Below are positions 15,691 to 22,741 of a stretch of DNA of 28,997 nucleotides, piece after piece; the stretch's first letter is position 1; every line of letters begins with the position of its first letter. Position numbers and translations under genes: made by a program. The stretch is from M3007 sp044350425. Lineage in GTDB: Bacteria > Bacteroidota > Bacteroidia > Chitinophagales > Saprospiraceae. Under the pieces are notes generated by a model, which did no database searches, had not been told where the DNA came from, and saw only the letters and a program-made list of their open reading frames with translations. The stretch covers positions 1-28,997 of the forward strand of contig JBILHS010000074.1 in assembly GCA_044350425.1 (NCBI GenBank), written 5' to 3'.

Positions 15691-17124
15691 ATGCAAAAAC
15701 TACTGCTCTCTTTCATTTTTTTATGTTCGACCTTTCAGGCGCTGCAAGGTCAGTCGGCCCTGGTGTCCGATCCTGTGTTCATTCGCTCCGACTATGGCTA
15801 TGAACTGATCGGGCGTATGCGCGATCGGTTTTTGGTATTTCGCGACAGATATGACGATTTTGTGGTGCAGGCCTTTGATGCCCAAATGCATCTGAGCTGG
15901 AGTAAACCGCTCGATGATCTGGACAGAAGGGGGATGCGGGTAATCGCAGTGGTGCCGGGGCGGAACGATTTTTCGGTGGTGTACCAGATGCGCCGCCGGG
16001 GACATACGATCCTGCGGGTGCACAAATATGATCCGGGCGCCAATCTGATCGACAGCATGCAGATCAAAGATTATGGCGAAAGGATCTTTAATACGCCGGT
16101 GCTCGATTATGTGCGCAGTGATGATCGAAACTGTGTGGTGGTGTACAATACTGCCGACCGCAACGTGATCGAGGCAAGCTGCATCCATTTGGATAAAATG
16201 CAGGTGCTTTGGGATACTTCTGCCCTGGTGGAGGATGCCGTGGATATTTTTGAAAACAGCCAGCCTGAAATGGTGCTCAGCAATGCAGGCGCCTTTTTCT
16301 GGATCACGGAAAGAAGCAACCGGCGCGGTAAACTGGACAAACACGAGCTCAACATTCTTCGTTTTGACCAATCCGGCGTGCATACCAATCATGTGCCGCT
16401 TGGATTGTACCTGACTGTAAATTCAATGTTCGTTTTTGATAACCTGAACAACCGTCTCAGTGCCGCGGGCCTTTGGGCAGAAAAAGGGCGGGAGCGTGCC
16501 AATGGTGCCTTTTATTTTTCCACAGTACCCGGAACAGATGTGGCGCAAGTGCTTCGTTACGAACCTTTTGACGAAAAATTTATGTCCATTCTCCGACAAA
16601 AGGACGTGGGCGAGGATTCCAGAGGTATCGCGGATGCGGAACTGCGGGAATTGGTGTTGCGACAAGATGGCGGACTGGTTTTGGTAGCCGAACGTTTCCA
16701 TGAAGTGCAACGGGGAGCTGCTGCCGGGCGGGGCTTTTTAAGAGATGGGATGCGCATGATCGTGGACTACTATTACGACGATGTTTTTGTGGTGGGGTTT
16801 CAGCCCAATGGCCAGGCCCAATGGAAAACAGCCTTGCACAAAAAACAATATTCTCAGGATGATGATGGCACTTTTTCCTCGTATTTTCTGATGCGCACCG
16901 CTGATAAAATGCGCTTCTTTTTTAACGATGAGATCAAGTATGAAAATACCTGTAGCGAGTATGTGATCAATCCTGCGGGTGCGTTTGACCGGAACAGCCT
17001 GCTCAATACGATCAATCAGAACCTTCGGCTTCGGTTTCGGGATGCATTGCAGTTGAATGCTTCGGAATGTGTGGTGCCTTCGGAGTATCGGGGACGGCTT
17101 AGATTGGTTTTGTTGCGGTTTTGA
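15691..17124 (+). CDS. Secreted protein of unknown function (propeller-like)
   Basis: 477 residues from the ATG at 15691, chosen because it begins a good signal peptide (MQKLLLSFIFLCSTFQALQG); the open frame starts earlier, at 15598, inside aroQ on the other strand. The mature part repeats strand-turn units such as FLVFRDRYDDFVVQAFDAQ, NDFSVVYQMRRRGHTILRVH, and LVLVAERFHEV, with a late DDVFVVGFQPNGQAQWK, which suggests a beta-propeller-like surface or periplasmic protein. There is no C-terminal T9SS domain, Asp-box or lipobox. I do not recognise a named family. A 38-bp inverted repeat directly after the stop may act as its terminator. Confidence 0.75.
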   Translation: MQKLLLSFIFLCSTFQALQGQSALVSDPVFIRSDYGYELIGRMRDRFLVFRDRYDDFVVQAFDAQMHLSWSKPLDDLDRRGMRVIAVVPGRNDFSVVYQMRRRGHTILRVHKYDPGANLIDSMQIKDYGERIFNTPVLDYVRSDDRNCVVVYNTADRNVIEASCIHLDKMQVLWDTSALVEDAVDIFENSQPEMVLSNAGAFFWITERSNRRGKLDKHELNILRFDQSGVHTNHVPLGLYLTVNSMFVFDNLNNRLSAAGLWAEKGRERANGAFYFSTVPGTDVAQVLRYEPFDEKFMSILRQKDVGEDSRGIADAELRELVLRQDGGLVLVAERFHEVQRGAAAGRGFLRDGMRMIVDYYYDDVFVVGFQPNGQAQWKTALHKKQYSQDDDGTFSSYFLMRTADKMRFFFNDEIKYENTCSEYVINPAGAFDRNSLLNTINQNLRLRFRDALQLNASECVVPSEYRGRLRLVLLRF

Positions 17125-17128
17125 TAGG

Positions 17129-17218
17129 GGGGAGAACACGGATGACACGGATTAGACACGGATTTTTCTCTTTCTAATTTAAAATCCGTGTCTAATCCGT
17201 GTCATCCGTGTTCTCCCC
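17129..17218. terminator. 38-bp perfect inverted repeat built of ACACGGAT words
   Basis: Arms 17129-17166 and 17181-17218 are perfect reverse complements around a 14-nt loop. Each arm contains three ACACGG words at 9- and 11-bp spacing. It begins 4 bp after the stop codon of the upstream gene and could fold into a very stable hairpin, but there is no U-tract after it, so the terminator role is inferred from position. Confidence 0.55.
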
Positions 17219-17248
17219 TCCCGTAAGGGCAAATATCCTTGACTTATC

Positions 17249-17438
17249 ACATCTATCATCTTGTAACCGCTCGTTTCAACGAGTGGCCAGGAATAGCCAC
17301 TGACCACATCTATCTTCTTTACAAAACATCAACATTTATAACTCCTTGCAGATGTGATGTTTTGTAAAGAAGATAGATGTAGTTAGTGGAGATGCATAGC
17401 CCCCGACTAAAGTTCGGGGGTTACAAGATGGTAGATGT
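17249..17438. repeat. Composite nested palindrome A (REP-like)
   Basis: Outer arms 17249-17268 and 17419-17438 pair with one mismatch (ends at CTTGTAACC / GGTTACAAG). Inner arms 17306-17331 and 17355-17380 are perfect over 26 bp. Further hairpins lie between them: CTCGTTTCAACGAG (17270-17283) and CCCCCGA...TCGGGGG (17400-17420). No ORF is inside. The layout resembles repetitive extragenic palindromes. Confidence 0.75.
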
Positions 17439-17454
17439 TGCACTCGCTTTTTTC

Positions 17455-17650
17455 CTTAAGTCTACTTTGTCACTTTAGCCGCAGAGCGGCCTAACGTCGG
17501 TAGTAATCGGATAATAGCATCGGTTCGGAGGTGCAGAGTACCGTAACTCCTGGCGAAATGTTCCGGTGCTCTGCACCTTATCGACTTTTCATTGAAAATT
17601 ACTACCGACGTTAGGCCGCTCTGCGGCTAAATTGACAAAGTAAAATTAAG
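17455..17650. repeat. Composite nested palindrome B (REP-like)
   Basis: Arms 17463-17507 and 17598-17642 are complementary over 45 bp with only a few mismatches near the outer end; the core (starting TTTAGCCGCAGAGCGGCC) is perfect over 34 bp. The interior holds a second hairpin, GGTGCAGAGTACCG (17530-17543) with CGGTGCTCTGCACC (17564-17577), one mismatch. Together with palindrome A it is flanked by two copies of CCCGTAAGGG (17220-17229 and 17657-17666). The remainder of the gap up to lon (17667-17918) shows no further structure that I can name. Confidence 0.78.
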
Positions 17651-17918
17651 TCATTGCCCGTAAGGGTTTAATCACTCTGCTCCAACAATCCAACTGCCGT
17701 TTTGTCGCAAACACACTCATGTCACCTGCCAAAGTCGGTTCAATTTTGAGATGGCAAGCTGTTTGCAATAGAGTAGGGTGGTCGTAAAAAGACAAATTTG
17801 TTGTCAGTTTGACACAAACCCATATTTACTACCATAATTCCCAGCTATATTCCCCATGTTTGCGTCATTGAAAAACGCGGCGTTTTCATCCGTTCTTCCC
17901 CCAATCGTTTCTATTCGT

Positions 17919-20393
17919 ATGTTTGATAACTATTTAATGTCGCAACAGTCTGATGATGAGCCTGATTTCGTGCCGCTTTTCTCCCTGGAGGAAGACGACG
18001 AAAAGGCCGGCGAAGTGTTTCCGGATACGGTGCCACTTCTGCCCCTGAAAAATACTGTGCTGTTCCCCGGAATTGTCACCCCCATCACCGTGGGTCGCGA
18101 CAAAAGTATCCGTGCCGTGCAGCGCGCCTATGAAGGCGACCGATATATTGGTGTGCTCTCCCAAAAGGATCTCAAGATTGAATCGCCCTCTGCCCGCGAC
18201 CTCTATCGGGTGGGTACTGTGGCGCGTATCCTGAAACTGCTCAAAATGCCGGATGGCTCTACCACCGCCATTCTGCAGGGCCGGAAGCGTTTCCACCTCG
18301 ACGACCTGATGCACGACGACCCTTACATGGTCGGTCAGATCAGTACCCTCGAATACGATCAGCCTAAAAATAAACTCGAATTCCGGGCCATGATCAGCAG
18401 TGTGCGCGATGCTGCACGCCAGATCATTGAATTGTCGCCCCAGATCCCGTCCGAGGCGGTGGTGATGTTGAAAAACATCAACAACGACAACTTCCTGCTC
18501 AATTTCATTGCTTCCAACCTGGGTATCCCGGTCAACCATAAGCAGGAAATTCTGGAGATCAACAACCTGAAAGACAAGGCCAGCGCCATTCTGCAACACA
18601 TGGATTCTGAACTGCAGCTCCTGGAGCTGAAAGACCAGATCGAATCCAAGGTGCGGGTGGACATTGAAAAACAACAGCGCGACTATTACCTCAATCAACA
18701 ACTCAAAACCATTCAGGAAGAGTTGGGCAACAACCCGCAGGAAGAGGAAATTGAGGCCCTGGTGCGTCGCGCCAAGAAGAAAAAATGGCCGAAGCCGGTC
18801 GATGAAGCCTTCTATCGGGAGGTGAACAAAATGCGGCGCGTCAACCCACAGATCGCTGAATATGCCATCGGGATCACGTACCTGGAGACGCTCCTGGAAT
18901 TGCCCTGGCAGGAATATACCAAGGACCAGTTCGACCTCAAAAAGGTGCAACAGGTGCTGGACCGCGACCACTACGGACTCACCAAAGTGAAGGACCGGAT
19001 CATGGAGCACCTCGCTGTTTTGAAGCTGAAGGGCGACATGAAAGCGCCCATTCTTTGTCTGGTAGGTCCTCCGGGAGTCGGTAAAACCTCCCTGGGCGCC
19101 AGCATTGCCCGTGCGCTGAAACGCAAATATGTGCGCATGAGCCTCGGTGGTCTGCACGACGAAGCAGAGATTCGTGGTCACCGCAAAACATACATCGGTG
19201 CTTTGCCGGGTCGTATCGTGCAATCACTGAAAAAAGCGAAGGCCGGCAACCCTGTATTCATTCTGGACGAGATCGATAAAGTGGGCAAGGATTTCCGGGG
19301 CGACCCATCTTCCGCCTTGCTGGAAGTACTGGACCCTGAACAGAACACCTCCTTTTACGACAACTACCTGGAGCTGGAATTTGACCTTTCGAAAGTCATG
19401 TTCATTGCCACCGCGAATACCCTGAGCACCATTCAGCCGGCCCTGCTGGACCGTATGGAGATCATCGAGATCGCGGGATATTCGCAGGAAGAAAAAGTGG
19501 AGATCGCCAAGCGTCACCTGGTGCCTTCGGAGCGCAAAGACCACGGTCTGAAACCCGGACAGGTAAAGCTGAACGAAAAGACGCTGGTCAAGATCGTGCA
19601 GAGCTACACCGCCGAAAGCGGCGTACGTAACCTGGCCCGTGAAATCGGCTCCGTGATGCGCTCTGTGGCCAAACGAGTCGCCATGGAGGAAGCATACGAG
19701 GTGACCGTGAAACCAGAGCACCTGCCTAAAATACTGGGACCCACCAAGTACGACTCCGAAGTGTACAAGGAAAAGCAGTCCTCCGGCGTAGCCATTGGCC
19801 TGGCCTGGACCTCCGTGGGCGGCGAGATCCTCTTCATTGAGGTCAGTCTCAACAAGGGAACCGGCCGACTGCAGCTCACGGGCAACCTGGGCGATGTGAT
19901 GAAAGAAAGTGCCACTACCGCATTGAGCTATATCCGCGCACATGCCGAACTACTGGGCATTGAGAACGAAGCGTTCGAAAAGAACGACATCCACATCCAC
20001 ATACCGGAAGGCGCCATTCCCAAAGATGGACCTTCCGCAGGTGTCACGATGCTTACTGCCATCACCTCAGCCTTTACGCACAAGCCGCTCAAGCCATTTC
20101 TGGCCATGACCGGCGAGATCACCCTGCGTGGCAAAGTACTGCCCGTGGGCGGCATCAAGGAAAAGATCCTGGCAGCCAAACGTGCCGGCATCAAAGAGGT
20201 CATCCTGTGCAAGGACAACCAAAAGCACGTGGAAGAGATCGAACAGGAGTACATCAAAGGACTGAATTTCCACTATGTGGATCGGATGTTTGAGGTGCTG
20301 GAGATCGCTATTGGGCTGGAGAAGCCTGGTAAGGTAAGTGGGAATGGAGCGGTCAAATCTAAGCCCATGAAATCAAGTGTAGTTGCGAATTAG
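17919..20393 (+). CDS. lon: Lon ATP-dependent protease
   Basis: 824 residues from the ATG at 17919; 17856 and 17937 are also possible, and no Shine-Dalgarno sequence decides. Lon degrades misfolded and regulatory proteins in the cytoplasm as a hexamer. Domain order is complete: acidic N-terminal tail, LON substrate-binding domain (from VPLLPLKNTVLFPG), coiled-coil around QQRDYYLNQQLKTIQEELG, AAA+ module with Walker A GPPGVGKTS (near residue 383) and Walker B VFILDEIDKVG, then the protease domain with catalytic Ser706 (PKDGPSAGVTM) and Lys749 (GGIKEK). Length is normal. It stands alone between the palindrome-rich gap and a terminator hairpin. Confidence 0.97.
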   Translation: MFDNYLMSQQSDDEPDFVPLFSLEEDDEKAGEVFPDTVPLLPLKNTVLFPGIVTPITVGRDKSIRAVQRAYEGDRYIGVLSQKDLKIESPSARDLYRVGTVARILKLLKMPDGSTTAILQGRKRFHLDDLMHDDPYMVGQISTLEYDQPKNKLEFRAMISSVRDAARQIIELSPQIPSEAVVMLKNINNDNFLLNFIASNLGIPVNHKQEILEINNLKDKASAILQHMDSELQLLELKDQIESKVRVDIEKQQRDYYLNQQLKTIQEELGNNPQEEEIEALVRRAKKKKWPKPVDEAFYREVNKMRRVNPQIAEYAIGITYLETLLELPWQEYTKDQFDLKKVQQVLDRDHYGLTKVKDRIMEHLAVLKLKGDMKAPILCLVGPPGVGKTSLGASIARALKRKYVRMSLGGLHDEAEIRGHRKTYIGALPGRIVQSLKKAKAGNPVFILDEIDKVGKDFRGDPSSALLEVLDPEQNTSFYDNYLELEFDLSKVMFIATANTLSTIQPALLDRMEIIEIAGYSQEEKVEIAKRHLVPSERKDHGLKPGQVKLNEKTLVKIVQSYTAESGVRNLAREIGSVMRSVAKRVAMEEAYEVTVKPEHLPKILGPTKYDSEVYKEKQSSGVAIGLAWTSVGGEILFIEVSLNKGTGRLQLTGNLGDVMKESATTALSYIRAHAELLGIENEAFEKNDIHIHIPEGAIPKDGPSAGVTMLTAITSAFTHKPLKPFLAMTGEITLRGKVLPVGGIKEKILAAKRAGIKEVILCKDNQKHVEEIEQEYIKGLNFHYVDRMFEVLEIAIGLEKPGKVSGNGAVKSKPMKSSVVAN

Positions 20394-20440
20394 ATAGAAT
20401 TGCGTTTTTGATGCTTTATTGCGGGTTTAAATATATTTGA

Positions 20441-20477
20441 GGCGGCGCGAGGGTTACCTTAGCGCCGCCTGTTTTAT
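20441..20477 (+). terminator. Intrinsic terminator after lon
   Basis: GGCGGCGC (20441-20448) pairs perfectly with GCGCCGCC (20462-20469) across a 13-nt loop, followed by TGTTTTATT. It lies 48 bp after the lon stop codon and separates lon from the AT-richer defence-like genes. Confidence 0.8.
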
Positions 20478-20485
20478 TACCTTTG
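20478..20485 (+). promoter_or_regulatory. Bacteroidota -7 element TACCTTTG
   Basis: TACCTTTG matches TAnnTTTG, 24 bp before the ATPase start codon and directly after the lon terminator. The -33 TTTG is not obvious. Confidence 0.45.
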
Positions 20486-20509
20486 TCCTCTCGATTTTTT
20501 AAAGAAAAC

Positions 20510-21706
20510 ATGATAAAACATATTAAAGCTTCCAATTTACTCTCTTTTGGACCTGAAGGGTTGGATATAAAATTGCATAATTTGAATGTGTTGATTGGGC
20601 CAAACGGGTCAGGGAAATCAAATTTTCTGGAATTGCTAGATTTAATTCGTGCTACACCATCTAGCGACAGCCTTGCCCCTATTAGACAAGGTGGTGGTAT
20701 ATCCGAATGGATTTGGAAGGGAGCGTCTGAACGCTCAAAGATTTTCTTAGAAATTTTGATTGATAGTGCCATCGGTGGGTCAACGCCTAAATGGATGGAA
20801 ACCCAATCTTTTCGACATCATTTATCATGGTATTCTTCCCAAGATAGATTTCAATTGTCCGATGAGCGTGTTGAAAACGAAAGGCCTTATGGAACCCACC
20901 AGGATGTCATATTCTTTTATAGATATTTAAATGGACGTCCAATGGTTAATGTTAACAATCCAGATCGGAAAAGTCGTGAATTATCCAGGGATACAGTTAA
21001 TCCAGAGGTGTCGATTTTATCACAACGCCGTGACCCTGAGAACTACCCAGAATTAGCTTATTTAGCAAATGCATATGAGTCGATTCGACTTTACCGTGAG
21101 TGGTCGTTTGGCCGAAAGTCAAAATACCGAAATTCACAACCTGCTGATGATCGCAATGATCGCCTTGAACAAGATTTTTCTAATTTAGGTATATTTCTTT
21201 CCAGATTACGCACGTTTCCATCTGTAAAACGTTCTGTTATTGCTGCCTTGCAGGATTTATATGAAGGGTTTAGTGACTTTGAGATTCTAACAACAGGTGG
21301 TACCGTTCAAATAGTTTTTACAGAGGGGGATTTCTCCATCCCTTCCACGCGCCTTTCCGATGGTACACTTCGATACTTATGCCTCCTAGCTATATTACTC
21401 GACCCGAATCCGCCACCGCTTATTTGCATTGAAGAGCCCGAATTAGGGCTGCATCCAGATGTTATTCCGAAAATTGCCGATCTTTTGATAGATGCCTCAA
21501 AGCGGACTCAGCTTGTTGTTACCACCCACTCTGATATGCTTATAGACGCGCTAAGCGAACAACCTGAATCAGTACTAATCTGCGAAAAACACGATGGCCA
21601 AACCCAAATCAAACGGCTTAATCGTGACGATCTTTCTCATTGGCTTACCGATTATCGTCTTGGCCAACTTTGGATGCGTGGTGAGATAGGAGGTACAAGG
21701 TGGTAA
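20510..21706 (+). CDS. AAA_21/RecF-OLD-type ATPase, paired with DUF4276
   Basis: 398 residues from the ATG at 20510. Features of SMC/RecF/OLD ABC-type ATPases: Walker A GPNGSGKS (30-37), ABC signature-like LSDGTLRYL (282-290), Walker B LICIEEPELGLHP (Glu308-Glu309), and switch histidine TTHSDMLID (His340). The part between is a long insertion without a membrane segment. The next gene overlaps it by 7 bp, so the two products are almost certainly partners. An ATPase followed by a TOPRIM-type protein resembles OLD-family nucleases and Gabija GajA, except that here the two halves are separate. A role in anti-phage defence or DNA-end processing is inferred. It is more AT-rich than lon. Confidence 0.85.
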   Translation: MIKHIKASNLLSFGPEGLDIKLHNLNVLIGPNGSGKSNFLELLDLIRATPSSDSLAPIRQGGGISEWIWKGASERSKIFLEILIDSAIGGSTPKWMETQSFRHHLSWYSSQDRFQLSDERVENERPYGTHQDVIFFYRYLNGRPMVNVNNPDRKSRELSRDTVNPEVSILSQRRDPENYPELAYLANAYESIRLYREWSFGRKSKYRNSQPADDRNDRLEQDFSNLGIFLSRLRTFPSVKRSVIAALQDLYEGFSDFEILTTGGTVQIVFTEGDFSIPSTRLSDGTLRYLCLLAILLDPNPPPLICIEEPELGLHPDVIPKIADLLIDASKRTQLVVTTHSDMLIDALSEQPESVLICEKHDGQTQIKRLNRDDLSHWLTDYRLGQLWMRGEIGGTRW

Positions 21707-22302
21707 CAATCAAAATCTATATTGAAGGAGGTGGCGAAGGCAAAGACCTGGATATACGCTTCCGAGAAGCGTGGACTAAGTTTTTCAAATCAGCAGGTCT
21801 GGCAGGGCATATGCCTCGACCTGTTCGGGGCAAAGGAAGAATGAATACATTCGACCTATTTTCCACGGCAATCAAGAAAAGCCAGCCTAATGAATTGCCT
21901 TTGCTGCTTTTGGATAGTGAAGATGGAATATCCACTGGTAAAACAGTCTGGCAACATCTTAAAGATCGCGATGGTTTTGCTATGCCAAATGGTGCCACAG
22001 AAAAACACGCATACTTGATGGTTCAAGTTATGGAAACATGGTTATTGGCAGACCCGGAATCTTTACAGGCTTACTTCGGCAGTAAATTCAAGGCCGACAA
22101 AATTCCAGCCTGGCAGGAATTGGAGACGCAAACGAAACCTAATATATATGAGGTGCTTGAAAAGGCCACTGCTGCTTGTGACAAAGCCTATGCGAAAGGT
22201 AAGGTGTCATTTGAAATTCTGGGGAAACTCAATCCCCAAAAAGTCATAGAGAAGTGCCCAAACGCCAAGCGTTTGCTGGATTTTTTAGCAAAAAAACGAT
22301 GA
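21700..22302 (+). CDS. DUF4276 family protein (TOPRIM-like)
   Basis: 200 residues starting at a GTG. The start is set by a clear Shine-Dalgarno AGGAGG (21688-21693) 6 nt upstream, rare in this window, and by the 7-bp overlap GTGGTAA with the ATPase stop. Typical DUF4276 features: KIYIEGGGEGKD at the N-terminus (Glu9), LLLLDSEDG (Asp72, Asp75) and LMVQVMETWLLAD. The early Glu and later acidic cluster fit a TOPRIM metal site; I recall DUF4276 being placed among TOPRIM-like folds, but cannot check. It probably supplies a nuclease function to the ATPase. The C-terminus FLAKKR is basic and may contact DNA. Confidence 0.82.
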   Translation: MVTIKIYIEGGGEGKDLDIRFREAWTKFFKSAGLAGHMPRPVRGKGRMNTFDLFSTAIKKSQPNELPLLLLDSEDGISTGKTVWQHLKDRDGFAMPNGATEKHAYLMVQVMETWLLADPESLQAYFGSKFKADKIPAWQELETQTKPNIYEVLEKATAACDKAYAKGKVSFEILGKLNPQKVIEKCPNAKRLLDFLAKKR

Positions 22303-22362
22303 GTAGAAATGGGGATGTGCTCTGTTTATAGCAGTCGCAAAGTGATTATGCATAAGCGTTTT

Positions 22363-22388
22363 GGATTTTCGGGCGTGCCGAAAACCGT
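22363..22388. terminator. Hairpin after the ATPase/DUF4276 pair
   Basis: TTTTCGG (22366-22372) and CCGAAAA (22378-22384) flank a 5-nt loop, about 60 bp after the DUF4276 stop; a run of eight T lies about 28 bp further on. Terminator function is plausible, not certain. Confidence 0.35.
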
Positions 22389-22504
22389 TGAAAATTTGGC
22401 CTTATTGCGCTGTTTTTTTTGTTTCTCTGTGTTTCAAGCTGGACGCCGCAACAAAATATAGTTGTACAAAATGACTGGCGATTCTTTTTTACCAGGGCCT
22501 GACC

Positions 22505-22512
22505 TATATTTG
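22505..22512 (+). promoter_or_regulatory. Orphan -7-like element TATATTTG
   Basis: TATATTTG matches TAnnTTTG, but the following ATG at 22548 opens only a few codons. It may be the leftover of a deleted gene or chance. Apart from this and the hairpin and inverted repeat listed, the gap 22303-22741 holds no gene I can support. Confidence 0.25.
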
Positions 22513-22595
22513 CCAAGGCAAAACCCGTTGCCCGAAAGACTGTTCCAATGAAATCCCCATAGATTTCCTGGCATTCGCTCCAAAGCTGCGGCTTG

Positions 22596-22694
22596 GTTCA
22601 ACACCAATACATCCGCAACCAAGCCCCCTGACATCCTGTACAGGGTAGAGGTGGTTCGGGGGCTTGGTGGCGGATGTATTCTTACACGTTAGGC
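22596..22694. repeat. attC-like structure: boxed inverted repeat before the DUF262 gene
   Basis: Arms 22606-22628 and 22658-22680 (AATACATCCGC.. / ..GCGGATGTATT) are 23 bp with one mismatch. They are bracketed by GTTCAAC (22596-22602, fits RYYYAAC) and GTTAGGC (22688-22694, fits GTTRRRY), the boxes of integron attC sites. The two boxes are not fully complementary to each other, so an ordinary palindrome is the alternative. Confidence 0.4.
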
Positions 22695-22741
22695 CTCACC
22701 CTTTAAGCGACCGTAAACAAACAGACAGATAGAAATAAAAT

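Noticed and set aside
17934..19223. 429-residue open frame on the minus strand
   Set aside because: It is antisense to lon, which has complete catalytic motifs; the frame is open because of lon codon usage.
22434..22634. 66-residue minus-strand open frame
   Set aside because: It has no start context and no motif, and it runs into the 23-bp inverted repeat; best read as non-coding.
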